Shown here in pieces: positions 8,613 to 19,492 of a DNA stretch of 64,000 bases. Below the pieces are notes generated by a model. That model saw only the letters and a list, made by a program, of their open reading frames with translations. It was not told the origin of the DNA and ran no database searches. The DNA comes from an uncultured Draconibacterium sp. GTDB lineage: Bacteria; Bacteroidota; Bacteroidia; Bacteroidales; Prolixibacteraceae. A program made the position numbers and the translations under genes. The stretch spans positions 1-64,000 of the forward strand of contig NZ_CAJXYQ010000017.1 in NCBI RefSeq assembly GCF_913063105.1, in the 5' to 3' direction. The first letter of the stretch is position 1; every line of letters begins with the position of its first letter.

Positions 8613-8696
8613 TCACTCTCCCTACACTATGCCCCGCGGGTTACGCGGAACACTCACTCTATGTTTTATCGCTCAACAGTTTCCCGTATTGCGAGC

Positions 8697-10754
8697 TTAT
8701 TTTATTAACTCTACGCTTCGTTTTACAAATTTATCAAGGTCGGCACCTTTAAGCAGGCCGTTGGCCAGCAAAGCCAGGTCAACCATTTGTTTGGCCAATT
8801 TATTGCCTTTGCCAAAACCTGTCAATTCTTCGCGTTTTGATGCTTCAAGTTTTGCCAGTTCGCCATTCAGGCTTTCCAGCTTTTCTTTATCAGCGCTCGG
8901 AATTTCTTCGTCTTTTTTACCTTCTTTGGCTTTTTCCAGGGTGGCAATTTCTTCTTTTTTACCGGCAATCGAGCCGCTCACTTCTTCCAGCTTTTTCCCC
9001 AGTTTTTTGTCTTTGGCCTCAATTACTTTTTTAACCAAAGGGTGCGAAATATTTACCACCAGGTTTAACGAATCGGGCATTTCGCCATAAAAATTCATTC
9101 CACCACCCTGAGTTGCCGCCATATCTTTCATTCGGCGCATAAACTCGCTACGGGTAATTACCATTGGCGAAGCAGCCTCTCCCAAATCCTGGAAATCAAC
9201 AATAAACTGATAGTCTTTTGTTTCGGGGCAAACAGCCTGAAATACCGGAGATACTTCTTGTTTTTGCTCCATTGTCCATTCTTCTTTTGTGGTGTCTTCC
9301 TTTTTAATCAGGTTTTCAACCACATCCGAGTCAACACGAACAAAGCGCTTGTCGGTATATTTTTGCTCAAATTTGTTAATCAGGTGAGGTGCCAATACAT
9401 CATCAAGTACCAATACATCGTAGCCTTTGTTTTTTGCTTCTTCAACAAAAGTAAACTGCTCCTCAACATTTGTGGTGTACAGGTAAATGGTATTTTTATC
9501 CTTATCCGTCTGGTTTTCTTTCACCAGCTTTTCATACTCTTCCCAGGTAAAATATTTGCCTTCGGTATTTTTTAGCATAAAGAAATTCATCGCACGATCG
9601 TTGAATTTCTCTTCGGTCAGCATTCCGTATTCGATAAAAATTTTCAGGTCGTCCCATTTGCTTTCAAAATCTTCGCGGTTGTCTTTAAAGATTTGGTGTA
9701 AACGGTCGGCTACTTTTTTGTTAATGTGACTGCTGATTTTCTTTACATTCGAATCGCTTTGCAGGTACGAGCGTGAAACATTTAACGGAATATCCGGCGA
9801 ATCGATCACCCCGTGCAATAAAGTCAAAAACTCGGGCACAATTCCTTCAACCGAATCGGTAACAAAAACCTGGTTGCAATACAACTGAATTTTGTTTTTC
9901 TGAACTTCGAAGTTGTTTTTAATTTTTGGGAAGTACAAAATACCGGTAAGGTTAAACGGATAATCCACATTCAGGTGAATGTTAAACAAGGGCTCGTCGC
10001 CCATCGGATACAACTTTCGGTAAAAGTCTTTGTAATCCTCATCTTTTAAATCAGCAGGAGTTTTGGTCCATGCCGGTGCTACATCATTTACCTGGTTGTC
10101 TTCGTCGGTCTCAACCTGTTGTCCGTCTTTCCAGTCTTTTTTCTTGCCATAAATTACCGGCACCGGTAAGAATTTACAGTATTTATCCAAAATTTCCGAC
10201 ACTTTTGCATCATCAAGAAAACCTTTTTCTTCTTCGCTGATGTGCATTACAATATCGGTACCTACGTTTTCCTTTTCAACTTCTTCCAATTCGTACTCCG
10301 GGCTTCCGTTACAACTCCATTTAACGGCTTTTGCTCCTTCTTTATACGATTTTGTGATAACATCCACTTTTTCCGATACCATAAACGAACTGTAAAAACC
10401 CAGCCCGAAATGACCAATTATGGCGTTAGCATCGTCTTTATATTTATCAAGAAACTCGTTGGCACCCGAAAATGCAATTTGGTTAATGTACTTCTCCACC
10501 TCTTCGGCGGTCATGCCAATTCCGTTATCCGAAACCGTAATGGTTTTTGCTTCGGTATCTAATTTTACTACCACCTTGGCATCGGTAACTTCGCCTTTGT
10601 ATTCGCCGCGCGATGCCAGTGTTCTTAGTTTTTGGGTTGCATCAACCGCATTTGATACAATTTCACGTAAAAAAATGTCGTGATCAGAATAGAGAAACTT
10701 TTTAATAATTGGAAAAAGGTTCTCGCTGGTTACTCCAATTTTTCCTGTTTGCAT
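8697..10754 (-). CDS. htpG: Molecular chaperone HtpG (Hsp90)
   Basis: A 685-residue cytosolic Hsp90. The N-terminal GHKL ATPase shows FLREIVSNAVDA (about 29-40), DNGIGM (about 76) and GHFGLGFYSSF (about 114). The middle domain contains LNVSRSYLQ, and the C-terminal dimerisation region ends at 685. It is longer than E. coli HtpG (624). Most of the extra length is a Lys/Glu-rich coiled insertion at about 580-650, as in other Bacteroidota. It folds or remodels client proteins at the cost of ATP. Monocistronic, with its own terminator. Confidence 0.97.
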   Translation of the reverse strand: MQTGKIGVTSENLFPIIKKFLYSDHDIFLREIVSNAVDATQKLRTLASRGEYKGEVTDAKVVVKLDTEAKTITVSDNGIGMTAEEVEKYINQIAFSGANEFLDKYKDDANAIIGHFGLGFYSSFMVSEKVDVITKSYKEGAKAVKWSCNGSPEYELEEVEKENVGTDIVMHISEEEKGFLDDAKVSEILDKYCKFLPVPVIYGKKKDWKDGQQVETDEDNQVNDVAPAWTKTPADLKDEDYKDFYRKLYPMGDEPLFNIHLNVDYPFNLTGILYFPKIKNNFEVQKNKIQLYCNQVFVTDSVEGIVPEFLTLLHGVIDSPDIPLNVSRSYLQSDSNVKKISSHINKKVADRLHQIFKDNREDFESKWDDLKIFIEYGMLTEEKFNDRAMNFFMLKNTEGKYFTWEEYEKLVKENQTDKDKNTIYLYTTNVEEQFTFVEEAKNKGYDVLVLDDVLAPHLINKFEQKYTDKRFVRVDSDVVENLIKKEDTTKEEWTMEQKQEVSPVFQAVCPETKDYQFIVDFQDLGEAASPMVITRSEFMRRMKDMAATQGGGMNFYGEMPDSLNLVVNISHPLVKKVIEAKDKKLGKKLEEVSGSIAGKKEEIATLEKAKEGKKDEEIPSADKEKLESLNGELAKLEASKREELTGFGKGNKLAKQMVDLALLANGLLKGADLDKFVKRSVELIK

Positions 10755-10883
10755 TTGTCTATATTTTAAGTTTTACTTTCGATTTTTATGCCGGCCGAAA
10801 ATCAAACCCTATGCCATTTCAATTTTATGACGATATGTCAGCAAACTGTGTGAGTTAAAATGAAAAATGGTCATTATTTGTGT

Positions 10884-10912
10884 TTTGAATTCCGTTTTTG
10901 GCTGTATGTTTG
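10884..10912 (+). promoter_or_regulatory. Candidate Bacteroidota promoter for the gene at 10931
   Basis: TTTG at 10884-10887 and TATGTTTG at 10905-10912 match the -33/-7 consensus, but the 17-bp spacing is shorter than the usual ~19. Transcription would start only a few bases before the ATG at 10931. Confidence 0.45.
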
Positions 10913-10930
10913 TAAAAAAGTAAAACCAAA

Positions 10931-11299
10931 ATGAGAGATACCTTAACGAGCTGGCTCAACGAAATTGAAAAAAACGATGGCATTCCGCCAAAAGAAGTGG
11001 TGGTTTTTAATTTTGGAATTTACCAAAGCGATGAAGGGTACGTGATGTACCTGGTAGGTGGTTTTGAATTTACTGAAACCAACGACAATTGGGCCCATTT
11101 GGAAATGCCGAAACAGGATTACCGCTATTTATTGCTTCCGGCAATGGTGCAGGATAAACCCTGGCAGTTGGTTGTTGAATATTGTAAAAACACATTGCTT
11201 GAAATGGAATCAGAAGGTTTATTGCGTAAAAACCTGCTTAAAAATGCCCAATTTCTCACCATTGCTTACGACGAAGGAGAACTTTACCGCATCAGGTAA
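10931..11299 (+). CDS. Conserved hypothetical protein, 122 residues
   Basis: A small soluble protein without signal peptide or membrane segment. It is acidic with alternating hydrophobic strands (VVVFNFGIYQ, YVMYLVGGFEF, RYLLLPA), which suggests an alpha/beta fold. I do not recognise a family. It is divergent from htpG and upstream of a class V aminotransferase, with a 125-bp gap to the latter. A good candidate promoter precedes it. Base composition and codon use look like its neighbours, so it is very probably a real gene. Confidence 0.75.
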   Translation: MRDTLTSWLNEIEKNDGIPPKEVVVFNFGIYQSDEGYVMYLVGGFEFTETNDNWAHLEMPKQDYRYLLLPAMVQDKPWQLVVEYCKNTLLEMESEGLLRKNLLKNAQFLTIAYDEGELYRIR

Positions 11300-11424
11300 A
11301 AATACCTGGAAACAATAGTTTTGAAGTAACTCACATCACTAATAAAACTATTTTTTCATGATATTTACCCTCCTTTAATTCACCCAAACCCCTTTTATTT
11401 GTGTCTTTAGTTAAAAAGTAATAT

Positions 11425-12891
11425 ATGGGCAGTCTGGAAAATTATTTTGGCCAATTCAGGGAAAACATTGTAGGAATCGATCAGGAATTTGAAACGCCAT
11501 ACGGTACAAAAAAAATTATTTATGGCGACTGGATTGCCAGTGGCCGTTTGTATCGTCCGATTGAATGTAAAATTACCGATGAGCTGGGCCCGTTTGTTGG
11601 CAACACCCATACCGAAACCAGCGAAACCGGTATGCGAATGACCCAGGCTTACCACAAATCGCACCAACTAATAAAAGCCCACGTTAATGCTGGGCCAAAC
11701 GACAAAATTATTACTGCCGGTTTTGGCATGACCGCGGTAATTAACAAATTTCAGCGCATACTGGGTTTAAAATACTGCGGAAAAGTAGCCGGGAAAAGTT
11801 GTATTGCCGAACGCGAAAGACCTGTTGTATTTATTACGCACATGGAACACCACTCGAACCAAACCTCGTGGTACGAAACCAGTGCCGACGTAGTGGTTAT
11901 TGAACCCGGAGATGGCCTTTTGGTTAACCCTCAGAATTTGCGAACGGCACTGGAAAAATATAAAGACCGCCCTTTTAAGATAGGCTCGTTTACCGCCTGC
12001 TCGAATGTTACAGGTGTGCGCACTCCGTACAATGAACTGGCAAAAATAATGCACGAATACGGTGGTGTGGTTTTTATCGACTTTGCAGCCTCGGCACCCT
12101 ACGACGAAATTGACATGCACCCTGAAGACCCGATGGAGAAACTGGATGCGGTTATGTTTTCGCCACATAAATTTCTGGGAGGTCCCGGTTCTTCCGGCGT
12201 TATTGTTTTTGATGCATCGATGTATAAAAGCGAGGTGCCTGATAACCCGGGCGGCGGAACGGTTGACTGGACCAACCCCTGGGGAAGGTATAAATATGTT
12301 GACGACATTGAGGCACGTGAAGATGGTGGCACACCGGGATTTCTGCAATCAATACGAACTGCGCTGTGTTTCGATCTAAAAAATCAAATGGGTATCGAAA
12401 ATATTCGAAAACGAGAAGAAGAATTGCTGGAACGTGCGTTTAATGGCCTCGACGAAATTCAGGGATTAAATATTTTGGCCGATAATGTACGAAAACGACT
12501 TGGAGTAATTTCATTTTATGTTGAAGGCATTCATTATAATTTGTTGGTTCGGCTGTTAAACGACAAATACGGTATTCAAACCAGGGGCGGATGCGCCTGT
12601 GCCGGCACCTACGGCCACTTCCTGCTTGAAGTGTCGTACGAACAATCACAGCAAATAACCGATAAAATTAACCATGGCGACCTTTCGGAAAAACCCGGTT
12701 GGGTGCGCTGGTCGTTACATCCCACAATGACCGATGCTGAGGTGGACACAATGATTACGGCCTTAAAAGATATTGTTGGCAATATTGAAAGCTACAAAAA
12801 CGATTATGTATATGTGAATCGCACCAATGTATTTTGGCACAAAGACGAAAATAACGACGATACCCTGATGCAAAAGTGGTTTACGCTTTAA
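11425..12891 (+). CDS. Class V aminotransferase (cysteine desulfurase/selenocysteine lyase-like)
   Basis: A 488-residue PLP enzyme of fold type I. Visible signs are the N-terminal GDWIASGRLYRPIE, the HMEHHSNQTSWYE segment near 133, the PLP-phosphate Asp in VFIDFAASAPYDEIDMHPED near 215, and the Schiff-base Lys in MFSPHKFLGGPGSSG near 250. A Cys-rich GGCACAGTYGHF lies near 392. The family includes SufS/CsdA desulfurases and related epimerases. The protein is about 80 residues longer than SufS and no suf genes are nearby, so the substrate is open. Confidence 0.82.
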   Translation: MGSLENYFGQFRENIVGIDQEFETPYGTKKIIYGDWIASGRLYRPIECKITDELGPFVGNTHTETSETGMRMTQAYHKSHQLIKAHVNAGPNDKIITAGFGMTAVINKFQRILGLKYCGKVAGKSCIAERERPVVFITHMEHHSNQTSWYETSADVVVIEPGDGLLVNPQNLRTALEKYKDRPFKIGSFTACSNVTGVRTPYNELAKIMHEYGGVVFIDFAASAPYDEIDMHPEDPMEKLDAVMFSPHKFLGGPGSSGVIVFDASMYKSEVPDNPGGGTVDWTNPWGRYKYVDDIEAREDGGTPGFLQSIRTALCFDLKNQMGIENIRKREEELLERAFNGLDEIQGLNILADNVRKRLGVISFYVEGIHYNLLVRLLNDKYGIQTRGGCACAGTYGHFLLEVSYEQSQQITDKINHGDLSEKPGWVRWSLHPTMTDAEVDTMITALKDIVGNIESYKNDYVYVNRTNVFWHKDENNDDTLMQKWFTL

Positions 12892-12973
12892 TTTTATTCG
12901 GGCAAAACAAATAAATACAACTTTTGTTAGGCACCTTAACAATCCTCAATCTTCTTTTTTTACTTTTGTTTTT

Positions 12974-13723
12974 ATGACAAAAAAATATGATACCGGCCTT
13001 GTTTTAAGTGGTGGTGGCACACGCGGCTTTGCCCATCTTGGTGTAATTGCGGCTTTAAATAAATTAGGTATTCAGCCCGATGTTATTTCGGGAGTTAGTG
13101 CCGGAGCCATTGTTGGTGCATTTATAGCGGCAGGAAAATCGCCCGAAGAGGTTCGGGATATTTTTAAACGTGGTTGGTTTTTTCAATACACAAAAATACA
13201 TCTTCCGGTTGATGGCCTGCTTAAACTCGATGGTATAAAAGAAATTATCGGGAAGGAAATTGAGGTGATGAATATTGAAGAGTTGGCCATCCCCCTTCAT
13301 ATTTGTGTGTCGAATTTAAATAAAGGTACTGTAGAATATAAAAACAGTGGTCCGCTGGGCGATACCGTTTTGGCATCTGCCTCTATTCCGGTAATTTTTG
13401 CTCCTGTACAGCTTGGCAAATATTTGTATGTTGATGGTGGCTTGATGGATAATATTCCACTGGAACCCATAAAAAAAGAATGCGAGCAGGTAATTGCTTC
13501 AAATATAAGTCCGATTAACGCCAAAGCAAAAATGAAAAACATGATACAGATTGCTACCCGCACTGTGTACATGAGCGTTAACCAAAAACTGGAGGATTTA
13601 AAAAAGCAGGTAGATGTTTATATTGAGCCAAGTGGAATTGACGAATACGATGTATTCCAACGGAAACATGCCGATGAACTTTTCGATCTTGGATATAAAA
13701 CAACGCTAAAGGTGTTAAAATAA
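12974..13723 (+). CDS. Patatin-like phospholipase
   Basis: A 249-residue RssA-type patatin. The oxyanion glycine motif is SGGGTRGFAHLGV (about 13-25), the nucleophile elbow GVSAGA contains the catalytic Ser at about 42, and the catalytic Asp is in YVDGGLMDNIPLEP (about 156). There is no signal peptide, so it is cytoplasmic. It probably hydrolyses acyl esters of membrane lipids. It lies 82 bp after the aminotransferase gene. A TACTTTTG element at 12961-12968 is very close to the ATG and may not be used. Confidence 0.88.
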   Translation: MTKKYDTGLVLSGGGTRGFAHLGVIAALNKLGIQPDVISGVSAGAIVGAFIAAGKSPEEVRDIFKRGWFFQYTKIHLPVDGLLKLDGIKEIIGKEIEVMNIEELAIPLHICVSNLNKGTVEYKNSGPLGDTVLASASIPVIFAPVQLGKYLYVDGGLMDNIPLEPIKKECEQVIASNISPINAKAKMKNMIQIATRTVYMSVNQKLEDLKKQVDVYIEPSGIDEYDVFQRKHADELFDLGYKTTLKVLK

Positions 13724-13778
13724 AAAGCCATTCCTAAAATAGAAACGGCTAAAAGTTCCAAATGATAATCGTATATTT

Positions 13779-14162
13779 TTAATCAAATAAATTCTCGTCG
13801 CGTATAATCATTAAAATGGCTGAGTGTGGCAAAATAATATATTTTTCGTTGTTAAACTCAATTTCGTGCCCGCTTTTATTTAAGTAAACAGCCAAATCGC
13901 CAATGTGGGTTTGCAAGGGTACATATTTTACCTCTTCCTTTTTTTCTTTCCAAACCTCATCATCCTCGCTAACTGCCGGAATCGGATAACCGGGTCCTAC
14001 TTTTACGATGTAGCCACTTTGTACTTTTTCGTTTTCCTGCACCGATGGAGGTAAATACAAACCCGATTTGGTTTTCCCCGTCGGATTTTTTGGCTTTACC
14101 AATACCCGGTCGCCAACCATAATAAACTTTTCCAGATCTTTTTCTTCAATTACCAACGACAT
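13779..14162 (-). CDS. GroES-like co-chaperonin paralogue
   Basis: A 127-residue GroES-fold protein. IMVGDRVLVKPKNPTGKTKSGLYLPPS gives the chaperonin-10 N-terminal strand and mobile-loop region, and GDLAVYLNKSGHEIEFNNEKYIILPHSAI the C-terminal strands. It is longer than normal GroES (~95) because of an acidic insertion at about 60-85 (SEDDEVWKEKKEE). There is no groEL beside it. It is probably not the main GroES of the cell. Conserved stand-alone Cpn10-like proteins are known in Bacteroidota, but their role is not clear. Confidence 0.75.
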   Translation of the reverse strand: MSLVIEEKDLEKFIMVGDRVLVKPKNPTGKTKSGLYLPPSVQENEKVQSGYIVKVGPGYPIPAVSEDDEVWKEKKEEVKYVPLQTHIGDLAVYLNKSGHEIEFNNEKYIILPHSAILMIIRDENLFD

Positions 14163-14404
14163 AAGCTTTTCATTTTTCGTTCGGCAAAGATAAAATTTTC
14201 ACTATTATTTTTAAAAATACAATCTCGATGAAAAAAATATTTTCCCCTTTTTTTAATAACCATTATCATAAATCAAGACCATTTTTTCGACTTAAAATCT
14301 ATTTTATTCAATATTTCCATTTCAACAAAAACCCCTCTTTACCCTGTTTTTCAATATCTTACAAAATTTCTCAATTAATATTTTAAAAAAATATACTACT
14401 TTGT

Positions 14405-14437
14405 TTTGCATAGTACCATTTTTTAACCTTATATTTG
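14405..14437 (+). promoter_or_regulatory. Bacteroidota-type promoter of the repeat-protein gene
   Basis: TTTG at 14405-14408 and TATATTTG at 14430-14437 match the -33/-7 consensus with 21-bp spacing. The predicted start near 14443 gives a leader of about 170 nt. Confidence 0.65.
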
Positions 14438-14442
14438 CAATA

Positions 14443-14615
14443 CAAAGTTCAAGTTAAAGAAAAGTACATTTTTAAAAAAAGTTCTAAAAAAACTGTAACG
14501 AATTAAAATTTAAAGCGTCTTAATATCGAAAACAGGAAAACAGAACGGGAAAACAAGAAACAAAAAGTCAAAACAAAAGAAAACAAGAAAACAAAAACAA
14601 GCAGGAGGAAAAGTC
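14443..14615 (+). other. Long A-rich 5' leader
   Basis: The roughly 170-nt untranslated leader of the gene at 14616 is built of AAAACA/AACAAGAAA-type runs with almost no U or G. It then ends in GGAGG, a strong Shine-Dalgarno that is rare in this phylum, 8 bp before the ATG. An unstructured A-rich leader with GGAGG suggests very high translation. The part upstream of the promoter (14163-14404) is AT-rich with nothing recognised. Confidence 0.55.
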
Positions 14616-15152
14616 ATGAAAACAACAAACAATGTTCAGAAAGCAATCACAAAATCATTAGCAGTTATTATTAGTTTGGTTTTAATAAGCATTACAGTTA
14701 ATGCTCAGGATTTTTGGAGAACCGTATTGGAAAACAACAGCTTTAGCCAAATAGCCATGGCAATGGTTGACCAAAGCGAAGCTGGCTCACCATCAGCAGA
14801 TGGTTATTACACCAATGAAATGAGTGCCTATGCAGAATATGCAAATGTTGAGGCAGAAGAATCATTAGACGTAGAAAACTGGATGACCAACGAAAACAGC
14901 TTTTTTACTACAATTACTATTGAAACAGCTACTGAAAGTGCTCTTGAAGTAGAAGCATGGATGACCGATGAAAACCGTTTTAACACAATGGCTACCTACT
15001 TAAGTGTTGAAACAGAGGATGCTCTTGAAGTGGAAGACTGGATGTATAATACCGATTTTTTTGGAGTAACAACTGTAGAAGTTGAAGAAGCTACCGAAAC
15101 AAAACTTCAGGTAGAAGCTTGGATGACAAACGCAGAAATCTGGGAAATGTAA
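14616..15152 (+). CDS. Secreted acidic four-repeat protein
   Basis: A 178-residue protein with a signal peptide (cleavage likely after ITVNA, residue 30). It then carries four imperfect repeats with the core (E/K)-x-L-x-V-E-x-W-M-x-(N/D), seen as LDVENWMTNENSF, LEVEAWMTDENRF, LEVEDWMYNTDFF and LQVEAWMTNAEIW. Each repeat is about 25-30 residues and rich in Glu and Thr. There are no Cys residues. I do not recognise a characterised family. The strong promoter, A-rich leader, GGAGG site and own terminator suggest an abundant exported protein, for example a cell-surface or periplasmic structural component. That role is inference. Confidence 0.8.
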   Translation: MKTTNNVQKAITKSLAVIISLVLISITVNAQDFWRTVLENNSFSQIAMAMVDQSEAGSPSADGYYTNEMSAYAEYANVEAEESLDVENWMTNENSFFTTITIETATESALEVEAWMTDENRFNTMATYLSVETEDALEVEDWMYNTDFFGVTTVEVEEATETKLQVEAWMTNAEIWEM

Positions 15153-15173
15153 TTACGAATAACTCATTGAAAT

Positions 15174-15215
15174 AAAAAAAACCGCTGTTCTTTAATTAGA
15201 ATGGCGGTTTTTTAT
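15174..15215 (+). terminator. Intrinsic terminator of the repeat-protein gene
   Basis: An A-run, then ACCGCTGTTC, an 8-nt loop, GAATGGCGGT and a T-run. It begins about 22 bp after the stop and also faces the 3' end of map. Confidence 0.8.
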
Positions 15216-15240
15216 TGAATTAATCCTGCCTTTTAAGAGC

Positions 15241-16020
15241 TTAGCTTACCGGATACTCATTGTGAATATCAGTTAAAACCTCGCACCCTGTTTGCGTAAT
15301 CAAAACCGTATGTTCAAACTGTGCCGACAGTTTATTGTCCATTGTTCTGGCTGTCCAGCCATCGTTTTTATCGATAACGGCTTTGGCTTTCCCCTGGTTA
15401 ATCATAGGTTCAATAGTAAAAATCATCCCGGGTTTCATCTCTGGTCCGGTATTCCGGCGCGAGGCATGGTCAACCTGCGGCTCTTCATGAAATTCAATAC
15501 CCACACCATGGCCACAAAACTCGTAAACTACACTGTATCCTCTTGCCTTTGCATAACGCTGAATAACAAAACCAATATTCCCAAAGCGATTGCCGGGTTT
15601 TACCTGTTCAATCCCTAAATCAAGGCAGTGCCAGGTGGTGTCAATCAGCTCTTCAGCTTCTTTGCTTACCTCTCCCACTGTAAACATTCGCGAGGTATCG
15701 CCGTAGTAGCCATTCAAAATTGTGGTAATATCAATATTCAATATATCGCCGGGTTTTAAAATGGTTTCTTTCGACGGAATGCCATGGCAAATAATATTAT
15801 TGGGCGATATACAACTCGATTTTGGGTAACCATTGTATCCTTTGGTAGCAGGAATTGCTCCATGAGATCGAATAAATTCTTCTACCTTATCGTCGATAAA
15901 CTCCGTGTTCATTCCCTCTTTTACAAATTGCTCGGCAAAGTCCAGCGTTTTGGCAGCCAGTCTGGCACTCTGTCTGATGCCTTCTATCTGTTCCGGAGTT
16001 TTTATAATTATTTTTCCCAT
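15241..16020 (-). CDS. map: Type I methionine aminopeptidase
   Basis: A 259-residue MetAP that removes N-terminal Met from new proteins. The metal ligands and catalytic residues are all visible: HGIPS (His near 79), DILNIDITT and GYYGDTSRMF (two Asp near 97 and 108), GHGVGIEFHEEP (His near 171), FTIEPM (Glu near 204) and QFEHTVLIT (Glu near 235). Length is typical of the short bacterial type Ia. Monocistronic and divergent from the thioesterase gene. Confidence 0.96.
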   Translation of the reverse strand: MGKIIIKTPEQIEGIRQSARLAAKTLDFAEQFVKEGMNTEFIDDKVEEFIRSHGAIPATKGYNGYPKSSCISPNNIICHGIPSKETILKPGDILNIDITTILNGYYGDTSRMFTVGEVSKEAEELIDTTWHCLDLGIEQVKPGNRFGNIGFVIQRYAKARGYSVVYEFCGHGVGIEFHEEPQVDHASRRNTGPEMKPGMIFTIEPMINQGKAKAVIDKNDGWTARTMDNKLSAQFEHTVLITQTGCEVLTDIHNEYPVS

Positions 16021-16119
16021 AAAGCTTTTTTATTTGCCGCAAAATTGAACATTTGTAGTTGATTTTCAAAAACCGAACAATAAATTTGCAAAAAAGTTTA
16101 CATCTTTTCTTTTCACAAG

Positions 16120-16878
16120 ATGAAAACACCTTCACAAAAACAAGAAATGAAATATAAACAACAATTATCCACCAAATCATACTTTGTTAACCGATTTAAA
16201 AAACTCTCCACCTCCTTTCTTTTTTGGCAAATACAAGACATTGCCTGGGAACATGCCGAGCAACTGGGTTTTGGATTTGACAACTTGAAAAAAGACAAGC
16301 AGTTTTGGGTGCTCTCGCGATTACTGGTGAAAATTAAACGACGCCCCAGCTGGGGAGAAAAATTTACAGTAGAAACATGGCCCGTTGGCCTTGAAGGTCT
16401 GCTGGCTTTGCGCGATATCGAATTTATTGACGAAAAAGGAGAAAGTATCATTCAGGCCACCACCAGCTGGTTGGTACTAGACCAGCAAACAAAACGTATT
16501 ATTCGTTTAGAAGATCTTTACGAAATACCATCGAACACCGAGCGGGTTTTAAACCAGAATGCGGGAAAAGTACGACCACCAAAATCCGCTGAAGAGCTCA
16601 TATTCTCGCCGGCCTTGTTTAACGAAATTGATGTAAACCAACATTTTAACAGCGGACGCTACCTGGAACGAATAATCGACAGTTACGATTTTGACTTTCA
16701 TGAAACAAACGAATTGACCGAATTTGAAGTAAATTTTGTGAAAGAAGGTATTCCGAGCGACCAGCTGGCGGTTAAGAAGCAAATAATTGATAAAAATAAC
16801 CATATTTGTAGTGTAGTTCGCCAAAGCGACGGAGCCGATTTAATACGTGCCCGACTGGTTTGGAGCCTGCGGCAATAG
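16120..16878 (+). CDS. Acyl-ACP thioesterase (FatA/FatB family)
   Basis: A 252-residue double-hotdog acyl-ACP thioesterase. The first hotdog contains WEHAEQLGFGFDNL and IKRRPSWGEKFTVETWP. The second has the conserved DVNQHFNSGRYLERIID (catalytic Asn/His region near 172), followed by EFEVNFVKE. It releases free fatty acids from acyl-ACP, as in many anaerobic Bacteroidota. Translation may start at ATG 16120 or at 16147 (MKYKQQLSTKSY), the latter fitting the family start better. It is divergent from map, with a 99-bp shared promoter region. Confidence 0.85.
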   Translation: MKTPSQKQEMKYKQQLSTKSYFVNRFKKLSTSFLFWQIQDIAWEHAEQLGFGFDNLKKDKQFWVLSRLLVKIKRRPSWGEKFTVETWPVGLEGLLALRDIEFIDEKGESIIQATTSWLVLDQQTKRIIRLEDLYEIPSNTERVLNQNAGKVRPPKSAEELIFSPALFNEIDVNQHFNSGRYLERIIDSYDFDFHETNELTEFEVNFVKEGIPSDQLAVKKQIIDKNNHICSVVRQSDGADLIRARLVWSLRQ

Positions 16879-17058
16879 AGTTTACAACCAAACACCACAT
16901 AAACATATTAGCGCTCTTTTTCTTTTTAAGAATAAGTAAGCCGGATTAAACAAAAAAAAATCAGGCAATTTCAAACGTTTGCATTGATTTTTAGCTGCTT
17001 AATAAGAATTACTTATACTAACAAAAGCCAATAATTTAAAGATTATTTAAAACTTTAA

Positions 17059-19221
<2,163 letters not shown>

Positions 19222-19272
19222 AAACCGAGAAAACGAATAAAGCACACCTGGCAACACACTTAATTTTTCAAT

Positions 19273-19316
19273 GAGAAAGGATTCTATCTGTATAAAAGAT
19301 GGAATCCTTTTTTTGT
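19273..19316 (+). terminator. Intrinsic terminator after the GH97 gene
   Basis: AAAGGATTC, an 18-nt loop, GAATCCTTT and a seven-base T-run, about 50 bp past the stop codon. Confidence 0.7.
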
Positions 19317-19492
19317 AAAATTTGGCAACAAAATACCACAAAAATAACCCCAATGCGAAAAAGCTCTTGCACAACATAATTGAAATTAAATAAGGATTCT
19401 TTTCAATAAATGAACAATTGTGTATATTCAAGCGTATTTAGATTAATCAGAAGAGGTAGTTATGGACTTACTCATAAACACATTCTTTTTAA

